Positions 30,331 to 42,514 of a stretch of DNA of 64,000 nucleotides are shown piece by piece (position 1 is the first letter of the stretch; each line of letters opens with the position of its first letter). Under the pieces are notes generated by a model. The model saw nothing but the letters and a program-made list of their open reading frames with translations, was not told the origin of the DNA and searched no databases. Source of the DNA: Mytilinidion resinicola (taxonomy: Eukaryota; Ascomycota; Dothideomycetes; Mytilinidiales; Mytilinidiaceae); assembly GCF_010093595.1 (NCBI RefSeq), contig NW_022985438.1, forward strand, positions 1,078,785 to 1,142,784. The letters run 5' to 3'. A program made the translations under genes and the position numbers.

Positions 30331-33300
30331 ATGGCCGTCAACGACGGCGCGTCCTCCATCTCCGTCACCGTACGAGTCCGGCCGTTTACCATTAGGGAAG
30401 CAGCGCAATTATCGAAGACCGACGACCAGACATTATTCCTCGGAGATGGATCCCTCGCATGCGCACCTACACCAAAGCTCCACCAGAAAGGAATCAAGCC
30501 CGTTCTGAAGGTTGTCGACGAGAAATGCCTGTACGCACCCTTATCCCGTCTCCAGCTGCGGACTGAACCTAACATGTGAGCTAGGATCTTCGACCCCCCA
30601 GAAGACAATCCGGTACAAAAGTTCTCAAGGCAGGGCGGACCAACGGGGAAGAGGGTGAAAGACCAGACCTTTGCCTTCGACCGCGTTTTCGACGAAAACA
30701 CAACCCAGGGGGATGTTTACGAAGCTACCACCAGGAGCCTCCTGGACAGTGTGATAGACGGATATAACTGCACGGTGTTTGCGTATGGTGCTACAGGCTG
30801 CGGAAAGACACATACGATCACGTAAGTAGGAGGCCGGTTCTTGCTTCGCACTAATGCTAACAAGAATGGCAGCGGAACATCACAGCAGCCTGGCATTATA
30901 TTTCTTACTATGCAGGAACTCTTCGAGAAGATTGGCGAGGTATCAGAGCAGCGAGTTACGGAGGTCACTCTGTCGTATCTGGAGATCTATAACGAGACCA
31001 TCCGCGATTTACTGGTACCAGGTGGAAGCAAACAGGGGTTGATGCTTCGAGAAGATGCCAACCAGGCCGTCTCGGTGGCAGGCCTCTCTAGCCACCGGCC
31101 CCAAAATGTGAGTTTGCTCTTACTATACCAATAGGATATTGCTGACATTCACCAAGGTCCAAGAGGTCATGGACATGATCGTGAGGGGCAACGAGTTTCG
31201 AACTATGTCGCCCACAGAAGCCAACGCGACCTCATCCCGTTCTCACGCTGTCCTTCAAATCAACGTCTCGTCCAAAGACCGCAATGCTGCCGTAAACGAA
31301 CCACACACTATGGCGACCTTGAGCATAATCGATTTGGCGGGAAGCGAACGTGCGAGCGCAACGAAGAACCGCGGAGAGAGGCTTCTTGAAGGCGCAAACA
31401 TCAACAAGTCTCTTCTCGCTTTAGGAAGCTGCATCAACGCACTATGCGACCCACGAAAGCGAAACCATGTCCCGTACCGGAATTCGAAACTCACACGACT
31501 TCTCAAGTTTTCTCTTGGCGGGAATTGTCGCACAGTCATGATCGTATGCGTGAGTCCCTCGAGCGCGCATTTTGACGAGACTCAGAACACTCTTCGATAT
31601 GCCAACCGGGCCAAGAACATCCAAACCAAAGTCACTAAGAATGTATTCAATGTCAATCGCCACGTGAAGGATTACCTCAAGAAGATCGACGAGCAGCGAG
31701 CCTTGATTGACGAGTTGATGAACCAACAAAAGGATTACGAGGGAGGCGCAATGACCAAGTTCAAGAAGATGGCTGAGAAGCGGGAAGCACTGGCTCGGGA
31801 ATCTATCATTCGCATACGAGCCGCTTATGATCATTCCGCGGCGGAACGACAGGAACGAGCAAACATGATGAGAAAACAACGACAAATAGAGCGGCGCATC
31901 TGCATGATACAGGCCTGGGTTGCGGCATTCGACGCAATTTGCGAAAATAGAGACGAAGAAGACCCTCCTCCAGGGCTGGTGGCGATGCGCAAGACGGCAA
32001 CGGGAATCCAAGCGGAGCTCGAAGGCAGCCGACAGCACTACCATCAACGACTGACAAAGAATAACTGGGAGCGGGCGCTTGACACTGCGCTGCAGGTTGG
32101 CTTACGACAACTGCACGAAGTTGACGGCATCGAAGAAGGAAGTGATATCGCAAGTTTGACGCGGGAAGCTGAACTTTTGAAGTCCATTGCCGAGAGAGAA
32201 GCCTACGTGAGCGTCATGGAACAAGAGAAGGGCGGAGATGCAGCCATCATCCAAGTGCTGTTACAGGCACACTTCGAAACGGTGGCCATCCTTACCCAGA
32301 TTGCTACCATGGATGAGGAAGAAGCAGTGCAAGCAGCAAGAAAGGTGCTGGGGAAGGTCATTGCGTCCTGCTCTGACGCAGCATCTCAAGTAATCAAGCC
32401 CGACGGTGGGCTCCCAGTTACTGAAATCTTTGCTCCTTCGCGTCATGGTACGCCGAAGAGGAGGAAGCCTATAAACATCATGGGGCCGTCACCTATGCGC
32501 CCATTTGCCCTGCCCGCCGTCGCTGAGGCAGCACCTCACGTCATGTCGTCACCAATGAAAGCATCCCCGCGACGCCGGAAGCTTGGTGGTGCTAAGAAGG
32601 GCATCCAATTCACGCCAAAGAAGAAGTCTCCCGGCAAAGGTCTGAAGCGAGGAGTCCGGTGGCGAGATGATACAGAAGATGGAACTCTCGCGGAATTCGA
32701 AGCCACACCAAAATCGCTCGAGGACACTCCTACCAACTCCTCTATCGACCTACCAGTCCCTACCCTCCCTAGCTTTGTGACAGATCCAGAGCAGCACAGC
32801 TCGTCGCCACTCCCAACACCACCACAACCGACCCTCGAGGTTAGCAAACCACGTTCCAGCCGCTTCCAAACTGGCTTCTTGTTGAAGAAGCATGATGGAT
32901 CACCTCCGCCACCAAAAGCAAATGGCATGACATCTTCTGATGATGATTCCTCGCCGTTACGTGAGGTGAACGGGAATGCACCACCTCATCGCTCAGCTCT
33001 TCACGTCGTTCAAAACGCGTCTTCAGACAACGCACGCACCGAAAATGGCGGCAACTCTTCCTCTTCGGATGAGGAGAAATGGACAGTAGATCAGTCGGAG
33101 GCTAGCCAGATCCGCTCCGCTATCAAACGCCACTCCCTTACCAACCAGGGTGGGATGAGTCGCACTCATCGTCGACGAAGCCCTACCGCCGCGAGCTCGG
33201 GTAGCCCACCAAACGAAAACCTTTTCACAGCCTCTCACGCCAGGAGGATGGTAAAGAGTGACCGCGAAGGCGACTGGAAGGGCAGCGTGCTAAGCCCGCG

Positions 33301-33475
33301 TACCGCTCCCATCATGAAGGGCGCGCTGCGGCGCACCACGATGGCCGGCCCCGAGGGTCATATGAAGGAGGGTGCTTCTCTACGCGGCGGAGGACCTGTG
33401 CGGCTCAGCAGTATTAACAGCACCACCTCTGTAAGGGGTAGCTTGACGGGTGGGTCGAAAAGCGTGTGGCGCTGA
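30331..33475 (+). CDS. KIP3: Kinesin-8 (Kip3-type) motor protein
   Basis: Four exons, 30331-30530, 30585-30821, 30873-31107 and 31157-33475, give 996 aa. The motor domain is at the N-terminus: a VTVRVRPF start, P-loop GATGCGKT at about residues 135-142, [15 protein letters not shown], switch I NATSSRSH, switch [11 protein letters not shown] and [14 protein letters not shown]. The sequence [21 protein letters not shown] and the order of neck elements match kinesin-8. These motors walk to microtubule plus ends and shorten them, setting spindle and nuclear position. Charged helical segments (coiled coil likely) follow at about 390-560. The C-terminal third is basic, Ser/Pro-rich and disordered with repeated (S/T)P sites, typical of the tail. 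The three introns are 49-54 nt, all in the motor half. The gene is intact. Confidence 0.93.
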
Positions 33476-34638
33476 TTCTGATTTTGACCTCGTGTTTGGG
33501 CGTTGCTGTAGGACATAGGTGTCTCATTGGAGGCGCAAACTCTCGGTTGCATAATGCATCATCCCCGGCTCTCAGAGCGCGAGATTGGGGATGCGGCGCG
33601 TTGGCGGGCTTCTTATTCTGGTATTGGGTTGGGCATGGAGTCCTGGATTCTTTTGGGCTTCTTGTGGGCTTTGTTCTTAGGGTAATCCAGGTTTCGATAT
33701 CTTTTATGCTGGTTTTGATGGGTGTGCTTCGAGTGATGTTCCCGTTGAGATTCCACGAGAGGAAAACAATATCCATCATTGATGAGGGGGATCGGGGAGG
33801 TCTTGGTACATGCCGCCTTCCGTCCCGTCAAGGTTGAGGCTGAGGGGAAATACCCCTTGATATCCCCTTCCGCCTTGTACTCATTCATCTCTGATGCACC
33901 ATCGGCCATTTTCGATTTCTTAAAGCCCCATTGCGCAATCAGAGCAGAGAACTGGCCGTCTTATAGACCCACTACCCACAGCCCACATGTATTAAAACGC
34001 ATGTGCTGTTGTCCAGGAGCGTCCACCTTTGTTCACATTACTTGCTTTAGGCACGATTTCGTATGTGTTCATCTATGCCTATTGGTCATGAGGTCCACTG
34101 ATTGGGGAAGTCAACCGAGTACTTCGTGGTGTGCCTCCACGGATCTTAGCGTGCGCAGATGTGACTTCATTGGTTCGCGTAACGCATTTCTCGCTAAGCT
34201 TGCAATCACGTGGGTTCTATTTCCCCTTCCACGCCGCGATACATTGAGCCTTTTTCTCCTTCCACCCCCTTTCTAGCTCCTTAAGCAATGAGTACTCTTG
34301 CTTAGTCTCGAGCTTCTCTGATTCCATGCACAGAAGTAAAAGAGACTATTTTCAGGGCGTGCCCGCGCTGGTCAGAATCACGTGTTCGTGTGACCAAAGA
34401 AGAATCCACGCCGAAATCCTCAACTCTCTCGCAGAAATGTCATGAATGACCGCACCAGAAAACCGACTTCAAGATAAGATTCGTTCATAATTTCCGTAAT
34501 CCCTATTCTATCTACGAAAAGAAAGCACTGGCGCAAACGAATGCTTCAGAAAACTTGGGGTATAATTAAAAGACGCCATCCCGAGGCCCCTGTATCCATA
34601 TTCCCTATCCACAAACGCCATGCCCCATCGCCAAACGC
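33476..34638. other. Gene-free stretch between convergent genes
   Basis: No supported gene. Kinesin and the aspartyl-protease-like gene converge on it. Local frames are not protein-like. Confidence 0.4.
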
Positions 34639-36161
34639 TCATCGCTTATTCCAAAAGAACGGCGTCGCCGTCTTAGGCGGCGCCTCAAAGTCCGTCTTGT
34701 CATCAATATCAAATTGCAGCATCGTCGCCTTGCCCCGCGCCTTCTCCTCCTCCTCCGCCCGCTCCGCCTTCTTCGCCGCGCGCGACGACCGCAGGCCCAG
34801 GAAGAGGCAGCTCGCGAAGCTGATGAGGCCGATCCCGCCCACGACGCCGCCGATAACGGCGCCGATCATGCCTTGCTGCGCGAAGCCCGAGGCCTTTGGT
34901 GGGATGTAGGGCGTTGGGGTGGCCTTGGGGCAGAAGGTGCGGGGCATGACTGCTTTCTGCTCTTGGATGGCGGTCGCGAGGAAGAACTGGTAGGTGTCGT
35001 AGTCGGCCATGAGGTAGACCTGGCTGAGGAAGGCGACGGAGAGGAGAAAGGGGTCGGTGGAGTTCTCGTCGCGGGCGGCGACGGGGGAAATGCCGCTGGT
35101 GTTGAACATGACGTTGTTGGGCATTGTGATGGTGAAGCCGTCGTCGAGGATGATGGTCATGGTGCCGGCAAAGGGCTTGTTGAGCTTCAGTGAGCCATCG
35201 GAGTTGCCGGAAGGTCCTGCTGATAGCTTCTTGATGTAGTTTTGGGTGATCTCGTATGGGAGAGAGAGCGGATATTGCTCGGTGGTGAGCCTAGCTTCGA
35301 AAGGGTCTGGCCGGGTCTTCAAGTTGGAGAAACTGGCTGGGTCGAAGAGAGAGATGTTGCTGGTCGAATCCCCACCATCGCTGATGATGATGTCTTGGAC
35401 AGTAACAGGGAAAGGAGAAGCGTTGTCGGTACGCATTGGGTATTTGTGGACGTCGCCCTGGAATCGACCGGCATCGTAGCCACCGAAGACATTGCTGCCG
35501 TTGATGACACCACCGGCACGGTCCATTCCAGATCCGATATACAGGGAGTAGGTTCGGCCCGCAATCAGATTTTGGTCATAAAGCGTCTGTAGGAGGGTAG
35601 AGGAGTAACCCATGCCAACTATGCCTGGAGCAGCGCTGCCATTCGTGGCAACCTCAATTGTGTACTTGCTGACGACGTTCTGTGAAGCGCCATCGGTTTC
35701 GAAAAAATGGGTGTATAGGTGTAGATCGTCCTGGCCGAACTCTCCTGTGAAGGTTCCATTCAGGTCCGTTATGTTGTGATCCAGTGATTGGAAATTTTTC
35801 TCTTGGACGAATCTGTCTTGACGTGAGCACAAGTGTCATGAAAGATCAGTGAGGTAACATACGAGGTAGAGAGCGAGGTGTCGAAGTTCCCGCGAGTAGA
35901 CTGTGCACAATTCGCGAGGGTACTATGATCACAATAATTTGAATCCGTGATGATAGTGTCATTCCGGATCAACGACGGCCATAGGCTCTGATTCTGTGAC
36001 GGGTTTCCCACGCCTATGAACGAGCCGTATTGAAACACATCAGTCCCATGGACAGCTCGCTTGTGGATATCGACGTAGATAGGAGCTTTCGCGCAGTTGA
36101 AGGCTGCTGTGGACTGAGCAAACAGCACAGACGCAGAGAGGAACAAGAGAAAAGAGGCCAT
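34639..36161 (-). CDS. Aspartyl-protease-like membrane protein, catalytic motifs absent
   Basis: Two exons on the minus strand, 36161-35863 and 35812-34639, with a 50-nt intron, give 490 aa. A signal peptide (MASFLLFLSASVLFAQSTA) leads into a pepsin-like (A1) fold: AAPGIVGMGYSSTLL, SLYIG...INGSNVFGGYD and GRFQGDVHKYPM are typical of that family. Neither of the usual D-T/S-G active-site triplets is found where expected; the second site region reads TMTIILDDGFTITMP. Near residue 420 there is a transmembrane segment (QGMIGAVIGGVVGGIGLISF) followed by a basic cytoplasmic tail. Many N-x-S/T sites fit secretion. Likely a non-catalytic cell-surface relative of fungal aspartyl proteases. Loss of catalysis is inferred. 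Confidence 0.78.
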
Positions 36162-37088
36162 GTCGGCGTGAAGGATTTATGCGTAAGAATTGCAACCAGG
36201 CAAAAGCATAGAGCAATGGTTCACGTCAGAAACCGAGTAAGAGAGAGCAACAGCGCGTCGAAAGGAAGCGGCACAGTACTGTCAGATGGGCGCAGCAGAG
36301 GAAGGTTATGCTCTTGCGGCCCTTCTGTCTGTTATGTTTCTGGCGACTCGGTGCCACGGCATGAGACGCCAGCTCCGGCGCGCACAACCCACCTTCGCGT
36401 CGACATGATTGCATGGTCTGCTAAGAATACGCTCTCAGATTTGCAGGTCCGCATGGGGGCCCGGCTGGCGGGCTCGACATATCTGAAATTAGCACTTCTC
36501 CGCATCTGATGAGGCTCCAGGGAAAACATGAGACGCGCTTTCGTCGAGTCGATTCCTGCGGAGGCGTCGTTAGAGACGGCCGGGTGGGTTTGTGGGCGGC
36601 TGGGCGCCGGGACTGGCTGCGCGGTAGGCTGCTTCGAGGTTGGAGCCAGCGCTTCCAGCAGACAGCCGTCCGGAGAAGAGTTGATCCAGCATGAGGCGCC
36701 CAGGCGGTGGTTTGGGTGGTTGGCGATGTGGACGTTGGAGGAGCTATAAATAAAGCAGAGGCGTTTAGTGATTGGCCTGGATATTCTCCACCGAGCGCCA
36801 ACCTTCGAACTGACGGGATGGGTGCCGGGGTCCAGCTATTTTCAACCTCCCATCCATCCTCACGTCGATTGTACCGACTCTCGAAAAGCCTTTGGCGTAG
36901 CAGGTCTTGCACCAACCTCGCGATACGTGCATACTATACCCCGTCAATTCTCTTAGGTAGCCTGCACTATGTAGAAACACGTCCTGCGCCCGCATCTGGA
37001 GCCCGAGCCGTAGATACAACCAAATACCATCTCCATACCTTCTTCCCATCATCTCATCAATCTCACATCTATACCACATCAAGAAGTC
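36162..37088. other. Gene-free stretch
   Basis: No clear gene. Overlapping open frames here have random-looking composition. It is the upstream region of the aspartyl-protease-like gene and of the possible small frame at 37089. Confidence 0.35.
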
Positions 37089-37367
37089 ATGAAGCATACC
37101 CCACTTGCACGAGCACCCGCCACGGTACGGCACGAAACCAGCAGCCCGCGGACCCTCACAGCATCTGCAACCAAAGCCACCGTCCCATTTGGGCGCTTAG
37201 AGGCGCAATCCTCAAACCCAGCTCCACCAACGCCGCAGCCCCTCCACCTTCACGAATAAGACGACGGTACGTATCACGAGGGACTACTTCCAAACCGCGA
37301 CCTCCTAGGCAGCAAAGGACCACCACGGTCCTCTACATCCCCCAGCGCCGAGCTATCCGTCCTCTAA
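37089..37367 (+). pseudogene. Possible small gene with an in-frame stop
   Basis: ATG at 37089 opens a frame of 56 codons, reading MKHTPLARAPATVRHETSSP then TLTASATKATVPFGRLEAQS, that stops at TAA 37257-37259. After it the same frame continues coherently (DDGTYHEGLLPNRDLLGSKG and a Ser/Pro tail) to TAA at 37365-37367, 92 codons in all before the end. A GTACGT donor at 37267 and CTAG near 37308 could instead make an intron in another frame. I do not recognise the product; the call is weak. Confidence 0.3.
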
Positions 37368-38464
37368 TCTAATGAGAAAGAGTCTTGTTTACAGAACGCG
37401 CGCGGTTCTACCGATCAGCCTCGAGGGGGGACCGCCGGGTGTATCAAGCTGCTTCAGAACGTCTCACTCACGCACTCAACTAGGCCAGCTGGGCGTCGGC
37501 GGTATTGCCGTCAATGGGGCACGCTCTTTTTCAAACCCTTGTGGAGAGAAAAGCTTGTACTCTAGTTCAGTGGAGCATCTGCGGGCCTGCGTTTATGCGG
37601 ACTCGAGCGTGGGATGGATGGATACCTGCTCACTGATAGCTGGTCACGTGATATGCCCTTCGTCCTAATCAAGAGTTGTTGGCTGCTTGGCTATGATTGA
37701 GGCTACGATGCTCGAAGTGCCGCAGCTTGGAGCCGATGCCATGCTTTCCCCGGTCTTGAGACCATCATAGAGCTGCGATCTCGTGAGCAAGATTCCTGCT
37801 CTCCATGCCTCTGTGGGCCCTCCCCTCACGCCCGCAGCCGTCTACTCCGCTTATCACAACTCGACCAAAAAATCTGCATGAAGACCTGGCCGCCTCCACA
37901 AGGCACGGGAGCGGCGTAGCTAGGGCGCCTCGTCTCCATCGACTAAGTTAGATGCACACTCTGAGCATACCACCCACACACTCAGTGAACACCGAAAGTA
38001 ATCACTAGAGTCACATGCAACAAGTGACACATCCCCTGAGTAGTATCACAGCTCCCATTCCAGTGTCTACCTCACTCCTGCCCTAACTCTGTACCCTAGG
38101 CCTGTATGCAGAATATCAGTGCGTAGATATCCCTCGCTCACGCCCGCTCCTTCGTAGCATCCGATAGCAGGCCCGACCTCTCTTTTCGAGGAAAGAAACA
38201 TACAGATATAACACCTAGTTTGACGTCCTCCCTTTTCCCTCCTAAATACATATCGTACGTAGCATACACTTCTGGTGACCTGTCGTAGGGTAACTGTGAT
38301 ATGTATGACAGTGAGTGATGGCGCTTACAGCTGCTGAGCAGTGGAATATCGATACTCGATCGTTTCGTGATGCCACTAGTATCTATGATGAGATGTGTGT
38401 CTTAATTTAGACATCGAGGGGTGTTTTCGTAGCGCTGAGCCGAACCGCGATTCTGGAGCCGATC
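37368..38464. other. Gene-free stretch
   Basis: No gene. Ordinary composition; its right end is the 3' flank of the CAF-1 gene. Nothing else recognised. Confidence 0.35.
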
Positions 38465-40479
38465 TCAAGGCGCGAGCAGGACCCATCGTTTCTCGACCTC
38501 TTTCGCGCCGACACGTGCCGCAACGTTGCTGAGGGTGTTGTTGATCACGTCCTTTGGTAGCTTAGGAAATCTTCAGGTTGGTTAGCATTTTGTAATCTTA
38601 GTTGAAGCAAGATGGCCACTCACTGCTTTTTCAACGCCTCCACCAGCGCGATCTTGGTCATGTCACTGCCCGAGATCGCAGTTTTGAACGCTTGTAGCTG
38701 TTCTGGAGGTACCATTCGCTTCGGTTTTGCAGCTTGTGCAGCACCGGGCACCTTAGGTGGCTTCGGCCCCGGCTTGCCTGCGAGGAGTACGTTGTGGCCA
38801 TTGACCATGGAGTTTGGCCGTGACGTAAGAGGTAGTCTTGGCGGATTCATCAAGCCGTTGACAGTGCCTGCTTTACTGTCTCTGGATTGCAAGGTGAGAG
38901 GAGAGACGGCAGGTACCTTCTCCCAGTACTCAGTCGAGAATGGATCGATGGATTTCGGACGCGGTTCTTTGATTGTTAGCTTAGAAGAAAATGAGAATGA
39001 AGTGTTTGCATACCGAGAAGCATCCCCATTTTCAGCTCCCGGAACTCGAGAAAGACCTCTTTGGAGCCATCCGCTCGTCTGGCAACTCCCTTCGCATCCT
39101 CCCAGCAAAGTCCCGTGCTGACAGGCTCAAGATCTCCGCTAATAAGCCTCCTTTTATTTTCTGCGGCGTCCTCGTCGTCGAGGAAGCTTTCCAAATCATC
39201 GTCGTCTGCCTCGGAATCATCGTCGCCTTCCGAGTCTAGATCCTCTCCTTCCTCAGGCTCTTCCCACTCCGCCTCCGAGTCGTAGTCGTAGTCGGTTTCG
39301 GGTAATCCACGGTGGAAGGGGTTCCGGGCCAACCTGGCTGCCTCGTGCAGAGTGGGAACTTTCGTAAATGTACCATAATACGGTGGTCGGACATCCTCAG
39401 GGAAGAAAAGATATTTCATGGGTACTTTCTTGAGCAAGTCTAAGGGCTGTGTGTTGGACTTGGTATCTGCGTCGGTCAGGTCGATAGGATGTGCCGATGA
39501 CCCGTTAATATGGGCGATGATGTCCTTCATCGGGACGGTTTTTAGGCCGCGAGGGCCGCGGCTGGTCAATTGAGACTTGAACGTTTCAGGCTGGCTGATT
39601 TCCATGGATTCCTGGTGTTGTGACATATTGTCCAGCCGCTGGCGAGCTACTTCCAACTCGTCCTCGCCACCGATGAATTGATTATACGCTGCCATGATAG
39701 AACGGGAGGGAAGCTCGAAAGGAAGAAAGCATCGTTCATAGTCGGTTAGCTTCGTAGCTCGCTTACTTGGGGACGGGGAGCGTGACGGTATTCCAGGCTC
39801 TAGGGACAGCGACTTCCTCCTGTCCATTGGGTCTGCTGACAGAACGGGTTTGCCGGGGCTATCCATGGAGCCTTTTGGAGGTTGCTTGAAGAACGCATTC
39901 AAGCGCAGCTGAGACTGTACGGCTTTAGTAGCTATCCCAAGATTACTGATGTGTGGCGGGTAGGCATACCTTTTCCTTCTTCTGCTTTTCCTCGTCTTTC
40001 TTCCGCTTCTCGTTCTCCTTCTGTTGTTGTTCAAGCTCTTTAGCTCGCTTCTTTTCTTCTTTTTCCTCGTTCTTTTTCCGACGCTCCTCGTCTTTGGCCC
40101 GCTTCTCCTCGTCCTTCTGAGCTTTGGCCTCAGCCTTCGCCTTGTCTTTGACCTCCTTTTCTAGCCTCTTCTCCTCTTGCTCCTTGGGGGTGAGCTTCCT
40201 CCTCTTCTGAGGCTTGGCGCCATTTGTGGATATGCCCAGCTGGGCATTGGCCTGCCCTGACACCGAGTTGTTGCTACTAGGAACCGGGGATGCTGCTCGC
40301 GCATTGGGCTGATTTGAGGTAGCAGGCGTAGTCAGGCTAGATAGCGACGTCAATGTAGAGGTAGTGGAATGAGTCGGAGAGGCAGAAGCCATCGAAGGGG
40401 CTGCTTCGGCGGGTGCTCCGTCATCCTCGTGAGGGCGTTTGCGGGACGGAGACAGGCTCTGGGGCAGAACCTCGGACAT
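38465..40479 (-). CDS. RLF2: Chromatin assembly factor 1 large subunit (p150/Cac1-type)
   Basis: Four exons on the minus strand, 40479-39970, 39914-39014, 38966-38624 and 38570-38465, give 619 aa. A KER-type run of Lys/Glu/Arg helix (about residues 100-170) is followed by a PIP box, QLRLNAFF, just after the first intron, through which CAF-1 binds PCNA. The family's dimerisation region follows: FLPFELPSRSIMAAYNQFIG, DVRPPYYGTFTK and the acidic DYDYDSEAEWEEPEEGEDLD. The C-terminal winged-helix-like end is split over the last two exons (FPKLPKDVINNTLSNVA then KRWVLL). CAF-1 deposits new H3-H4 at replication forks. The gene is divergent from Spo11. The start at 40479 is the first ATG in frame. 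Introns are 47-55 nt. Confidence 0.92.
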
Positions 40480-40727
40480 GGCGGGCGCAGGAAACGCAAA
40501 AGCAATAAGCAAAAGGAAAATTGAGAAGCACTCTATGGGGGGCTTGTACAGGTGCGGCGGTGGTGCGAATGTGGGTTGGTGGTTCGGGCAAGGTGAAGTC
40601 GAGACGCGTTTAGGATAACGGAAAGAGCGCGTCGTTGGGGGACGTGCGCCGGGCCTAGAAATATATTACCTCCAAGGCTGGCACATCACCTCGTGTCTTT
40701 GACAACGAACAAGCAGTGAATGCCGCC
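40480..40727. promoter_or_regulatory. Shared divergent promoter of CAF-1 and Spo11
   Basis: Only 248 bp separate the two start codons. The region has no further gene. It holds GTGCGGCGGTGGTGC near 40551 and GACGCGTTT near 40600; the latter resembles an MluI-type ACGCG box, known in yeasts for S-phase genes, and could suit CAF-1. A shared control is inferred only from the spacing. Confidence 0.45.
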
Positions 40728-42514
40728 ATGAATGATGACAGCTTCGACGACATGCTCTTTGGAGCTGTCTCAGATGAAAACTCTTCTCAAGAGTCACTAA
40801 CTGCTGATACTGACGACTTCGACGACCTTCCGGGAATCCCAGGGACTTCACAGACAACGCTGTTTCCTTCAGAGGACGACTTATTCACTAACTACCATAG
40901 TAATAATATTAGTGGCGTACCACTAAAGATAGAGAATGTAGCGGATGCTCTCCCAAGGGGCCCTTCGAACGCTCAAGAACCTTCAAGCAAAACTCCAGAG
41001 TTACCACCATCTGTTCGTGACAGGCATGCAGCCCCAGGTGCTCATGGACAGCTATTTATGCTAATACAGCTTTCGAACAGGGACTGGGTCATCAAGAAAA
41101 TAGAGCTGATCTTCGAGAGCATTGTTGACGCTTTGCTCGAAAAGAAGGACAAGCTCTACATCAGCCTAAAAACTCGATCCGGAAGCAAAGGCCGGAGAAT
41201 TGATCCAGCGAACGGCATTGTCACATCAGAAGATGGACTCCAGACTCGAATCATTACCTTCCCAGGAAGCACAGCGCAGGAAGCTTGGAGATTTAGTTGT
41301 GCTCTCCTGCCTCACTAGCCTTGTCTACCATACTAACTGTTGGACTAGCTGTATTAGTTCGTATTCTTGAGCTTGTCCATGATGCTCTGACCTCAGACGC
41401 TGTCATTACAAAGAGGTGAGATTCCAAAGAGTCCAATGACTTCGAAGAGAGATTCTCACATCCATTAGAGATATATACTATCGCAGTCCCGATCTTTTCG
41501 TCAAGCAGGCTGTGGTCGATCGCTATGTGGACGATATAGCATGTACTTTTAGTGTCACCCGGAATCTACTTAACGTTGTACGTTCCTTTGGCTCAACATG
41601 TTTGCGGATACTGGACTTACCTCGCTTTCAGTCGGCCGCCGCAAAAGGTCTCATTGTGGGGAACTTCAACATTCAGAGATCAGATGGTACGATCATCAAT
41701 GGTGTCACCAATCGAGAGGTTCGCCCATGTCAGTTGTATATTAAACCTTATCTCACATGAATCTAGGGCACTCTCATCCTAAATCTCAACGAAGATGACG
41801 TTCTCGAGGTTTCTGCAATTCACTGGATTGTTGTAGTAGAGAAAGAGGTCTACCGGTGTTTGCCTAGCATCATCCATACATAAACTGACATTTGCTAGGC
41901 TACTTTCCGGTCGCTTGTCCATTCAGACCTCTGGGTGAATATCAGTTCGCAGGGGATAATCTTGACTGTATGTGGTGTCACACCACTGTCTTCCCAGCTG
42001 ACCAGGTTAGGCCAAAGGCTATCCAGACCTGGCAACTCGGGCATTCCTTCGCGTACTTACGACTGTTGCACCACGTATCCCTCTCTACGCCATGATGGAC
42101 TTTGATCCTGATGGCCTTGCTATTCTCTCTACTTACAAGTATGGGTCATATTCTCTAGCTCACGAAAACTCACATGCCAGCAGTTCTAGCACATCTCGAC
42201 CACTGAACTTGCCACAGATTCACTGGATTGGAGTCAAGAGCTGTCACCTGACTTCGAGTCCCGTTCTAGCAAGTGACAGGCGCGAGAAAGCGGTAGGCCA
42301 GACTGAGGGTCTGCTTAGGTTGACAACTCGAGACCGCCGCAAAGCTCGGAAGATGCTCGAGTGGGACGTCCTCGCAGAAGACGGCCCAGAGGCGGAGTGG
42401 AGAGCTGAGATGCAGAGGATGCTCTTGTTGAACGTAAAGGCAGAGATGCAGATTTTTGAGGAGCAGCCAGGTGGATCAGGCCAGTGGTTGAAAGGGGAGC
42501 TCGGCTTGTCATGA
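40728..42514 (+). CDS. SPO11: Spo11, meiotic DNA double-strand-break transesterase
   Basis: Seven exons give 494 aa: 40728-41295, 41349-41415, 41469-41577, 41632-41718, 41767-41847, 41899-41967, 42011-42514. The catalytic tyrosine motif DIYYR lies at residues 213-217, with KQAVVDRYVDDIA after it. The Toprim domain is complete: VVVEKE (about 299-304) and DFDPDG (357-362), the metal-binding acidic residues; KGYPDLATRAFLR precedes the latter. Spo11 is the topoisomerase-VI-like protein that makes the breaks which start meiotic recombination. All exon junctions are phase-consistent. Several donors are weak (GTTGTG, GTTCGC, GTCTAC), and reading through these introns meets stops. The variable first ~130 residues are acidic and disordered. 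The upstream in-frame GTG at 40716 was not used. Confidence 0.93.

Noticed and set aside
36707..37372. 221-codon frame upstream of the small frame
   Set aside because: Random-looking composition with no motif; the alternative frame from 37089 reads better, though still weak.
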